Assembly (NCBI GenBank): GCA_005888695.1 | Contig: VBBH01000225.1 | Span: 1 to 6,504, forward strand | Direction: 5' to 3' | Length of the DNA stretch: 6,504 nt | Origin: Candidatus Bathyarchaeota archaeon | Lineage (GTDB): Archaea; Thermoproteota; Bathyarchaeia; 40CM-2-53-6 | Part shown: one piece after another, positions 5,653 to 6,504 of the stretch | How the letters are laid out: each line of letters begins with the position of its first letter | How positions within the stretch are numbered: the stretch's first letter is position 1 | Made by a program: the position numbers and the translations under genes | The notes under the pieces: generated by a model | Database searches by the model: none | What the model was told of the DNA's origin: nothing | What the model saw: only the letters and a program-made list of their open reading frames with translations

Positions 5653-5991
5653 TTACTCTTGCCTCTTCATCTCAACTTTTGTTGGTTGTATCTTGTTCCA
5701 GATCTCGTCGAAGATGTTCATGTGAGCTTCCAGTTCTGGGGAGAGAAAGTAGAGTCGTCCGTAACGTTCGCCGGAGGCAATGACGATATGGTTCTTTTCG
5801 AGAGCGCGAATATGATGCTCCGCGACTCGGTAGTGAACGTCGAGTGCTTCAGCCAGCTGGTTGACGTTCCGGGGCTCGATCCGAATGAGGTTGATGATCC
5901 TTCCACGGTTTGGTCCGCCACGGGATCCTGCGAGGACGTACCAGAGTAGTCGTTTCCATGAAGTGTCGGACCCGGGGTGGACGACCGCCAA
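5653..5991 (-). CDS. ArsR-like winged helix-turn-helix transcriptional regulator
   Basis: A 112-residue DNA-binding protein. After a short head comes LLWYVLAGSRGGPNRGRII (15-33), where the basic GSRGGP.R.RII entry is typical of archaeal ArsR-like regulators. The helix-turn-helix spans about 43-66 (NVNQLAEALDVHYRVAEHHI), with recognition helix about 54-66. The wing is about 69-83 (IVIASGERYGRLYFLS). The last 25 residues form a helix that may serve dimerisation. No cysteine is present, so metal sensing through thiolates is excluded. The only start in this frame is the TTG at 5989-5991, because a TAA sits one codon upstream and no ATG or GTG precedes the HTH. It abuts the three-helix membrane gene with no gap. 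A 12-base palindrome four bases before the start could be its own operator. Confidence 0.82.
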   Translation of the reverse strand: MAVVHPGSDTSWKRLLWYVLAGSRGGPNRGRIINLIRIEPRNVNQLAEALDVHYRVAEHHIRALEKNHIVIASGERYGRLYFLSPELEAHMNIFDEIWNKIQPTKVEMKRQE

Positions 5992-5994
5992 TTA

Positions 5995-6006
5995 CAAGGC
6001 GCCTTG
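5995..6006. promoter_or_regulatory. 12-base palindrome CAAGGCGCCTTG before the wHTH gene, candidate operator
   Basis: The palindrome is perfect and lies four bases upstream of the TTG start, about 28 bases downstream of a TATA-like CTTAAT. A dimeric winged-helix protein bound here would cover the transcription start region and block RNA polymerase, which is the usual way such regulators control their own gene. Binding is not shown by the sequence. Confidence 0.35.
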
Positions 6007-6033
6007 AACGTGTTATGCGTGGCCGTTGAGGAC

Positions 6034-6039
6034 ATTAAG
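6034..6039 (-). promoter_or_regulatory. TATA-like box CTTAAT for the wHTH/membrane-protein pair
   Basis: On the minus strand CTTAAT is centred about 45 bases before the TTG start at 5991, which predicts a leader of about 18 bases. It resembles the CTTAAAT box of the PQQ-like gene. A second candidate, CATATTAG at 6078-6085, would give a leader of about 60 bases. Confidence 0.3.
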
Positions 6040-6069
6040 AGTTGACTCTGCTCAGATCAGTAGTCTCGG

Positions 6070-6117
6070 ATTGTACCTAATATGGGATTGTCAGGATCAC
6101 ATCAGGATCGGTACAAT
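6070..6117. repeat. Inverted repeat enclosing two direct repeats in the regulatory gap
   Basis: ATTGTACC (6070-6077) and GGTACAAT (6110-6117) form a perfect 8-base inverted repeat with a 32-base spacer. Inside the spacer TCAGGATC occurs twice (6091-6098 and 6102-6109), 11 bases apart, about one helical turn; a third CAGGAT lies at 6122-6127. The block sits between the HxlR-type stop (6143) and the wHTH gene, just upstream of the candidate TATA boxes. Paired sites for a regulator are a reasonable reading. A long-loop RNA hairpin at the 3' end of the HxlR-type transcript is the alternative. Confidence 0.45.
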
Positions 6118-6142
6118 GGAACAGGATTGACGCTTAGTGTAT

Positions 6143-6504
6143 TCAATTGGTTGATAGAGTGTTCGTCGTGCGGTCCTTAGCTGCTAGTTCAATTAATCCG
6201 AGGAGGTCCGGCTGTTTGGCTTTTTCTGCACGATGATTCTTCAACGATGCGCTAGGATACCATTTGCTGGCGAAGGATAGGTAGCCCTGGACTATTGGGA
6301 CTGTGTCTTCTCCTTTCTCGGTGAGTTCCCAGCGCACAAGTCTCGGCTTCTGTTTGATCATGACTGATTTGATTAGGCCTCGATCTTCGAGCTCGTTCAG
6401 GCGCATGATTAGGACGCGGGGGGTGAGTCCGGGGAGGGATCGGAGGATCTGGTTGAATCGGTCGATGTGTAATACTCCGATGTTTCTCAATATGTGAAAT
6501 GTCC
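6143..6504 (-). CDS. HxlR-family winged-helix transcriptional regulator (N-terminus cut by window edge)
   Basis: The visible 119 residues begin TFHILRNIG at the right edge, which is the family's helix following a Trp (the edge bases GG would complete a TGG if the next base is T). They continue with RFNQILRSLPGLTPRVLIMRL, the hallmark HxlR helix-turn-helix and recognition helix. LNELEDRGLIKSV follows, then the wing KPRLVRWELTEKGEDTVPIVQGYLSFASKWY. A variable, Lys-rich tail of about 40 residues ends the protein. About 20-30 N-terminal residues, which often carry the CPV-type cysteine used for redox or aldehyde sensing, lie outside the window, so the signal is unknown. A TTG at 6488-6490 is inside the conserved helix and is not the true start. 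The gene is on the same strand as the wHTH gene, 151 bases upstream. Confidence 0.88.
   Translation of the reverse strand, partial: TFHILRNIGVLHIDRFNQILRSLPGLTPRVLIMRLNELEDRGLIKSVMIKQKPRLVRWELTEKGEDTVPIVQGYLSFASKWYPSASLKNHRAEKAKQPDLLGLIELAAKDRTTNTLSTN

Noticed and set aside
6070..6117. Terminal inverted repeats of a small mobile element
   Set aside because: The arms are only 8 bases with a 32-base interior, no target-site duplication was seen, and no transposase is nearby.
6091..6127. CRISPR-like repeat array
   Set aside because: The repeats are 6-8 bases with spacers of 3 and about 13 bases, far too short for a CRISPR repeat-spacer unit.

Overview
The window looks archaeal. Three observations point that way. 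There is a TATA-like box about 29 bases before an ATG, which suggests a leaderless transcript. The best ribosome-binding matches are GGTGA/AGGTGA. There is also a winged-helix regulator directly abutting a tiny three-helix membrane protein, a gene pair common in archaeal genomes. Secreted beta-propellers, one with an Ig-like domain and a C-terminal membrane anchor, fit the same picture. Composition is close to balanced GC. A Thermoproteota lineage (Nitrososphaeria or Bathyarchaeia type) is my guess; no ribosomal or tRNA gene is present to settle it. No mobile element, CRISPR array or RNA gene was seen.

Region 1 (1-1411, minus strand) reads in gene order as a split-barrel flavin/deazaflavin-type protein (962-1411), a six-helix TMEM175-type channel protein (172-849), and the first 58 residues of an isoprenylcysteine-methyltransferase-like membrane protein (1-175). 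The last two overlap by an ATGA, so they are probably co-translated. Region 2 (1412-2251) is a short divergent promoter followed by a plus-strand arylamine N-acetyltransferase with an intact Cys-His-Asp triad.

Region 3 (2252-5263) holds two exported beta-propeller genes facing each other. On plus is a membrane-anchored PQQ-like propeller with an Ig-like domain (2365-4023). On minus is a lactonase-fold propeller (4140-5150). The lactonase gene carries the clearest anomaly of the window. A textbook signal peptide is encoded in frame upstream of its first in-frame ATG but has no usable start codon. The ATG that should begin it (5261-5263), which has a GGTGA site, is exactly one base out of frame; one extra A in the following A run would restore a continuous 374-residue secreted protein.

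Region 4 (5368-6504, minus) is a regulatory block: an HxlR-type regulator cut by the right edge, a 151-base intergenic stretch rich in repeats and palindromes, an ArsR-like winged-helix gene with a TTG start, and the abutting three-helix membrane protein. The wHTH/membrane pair and the symmetrical sites in front of it are the most plausible little-described system here. Its ligand and function cannot be read from the sequence.
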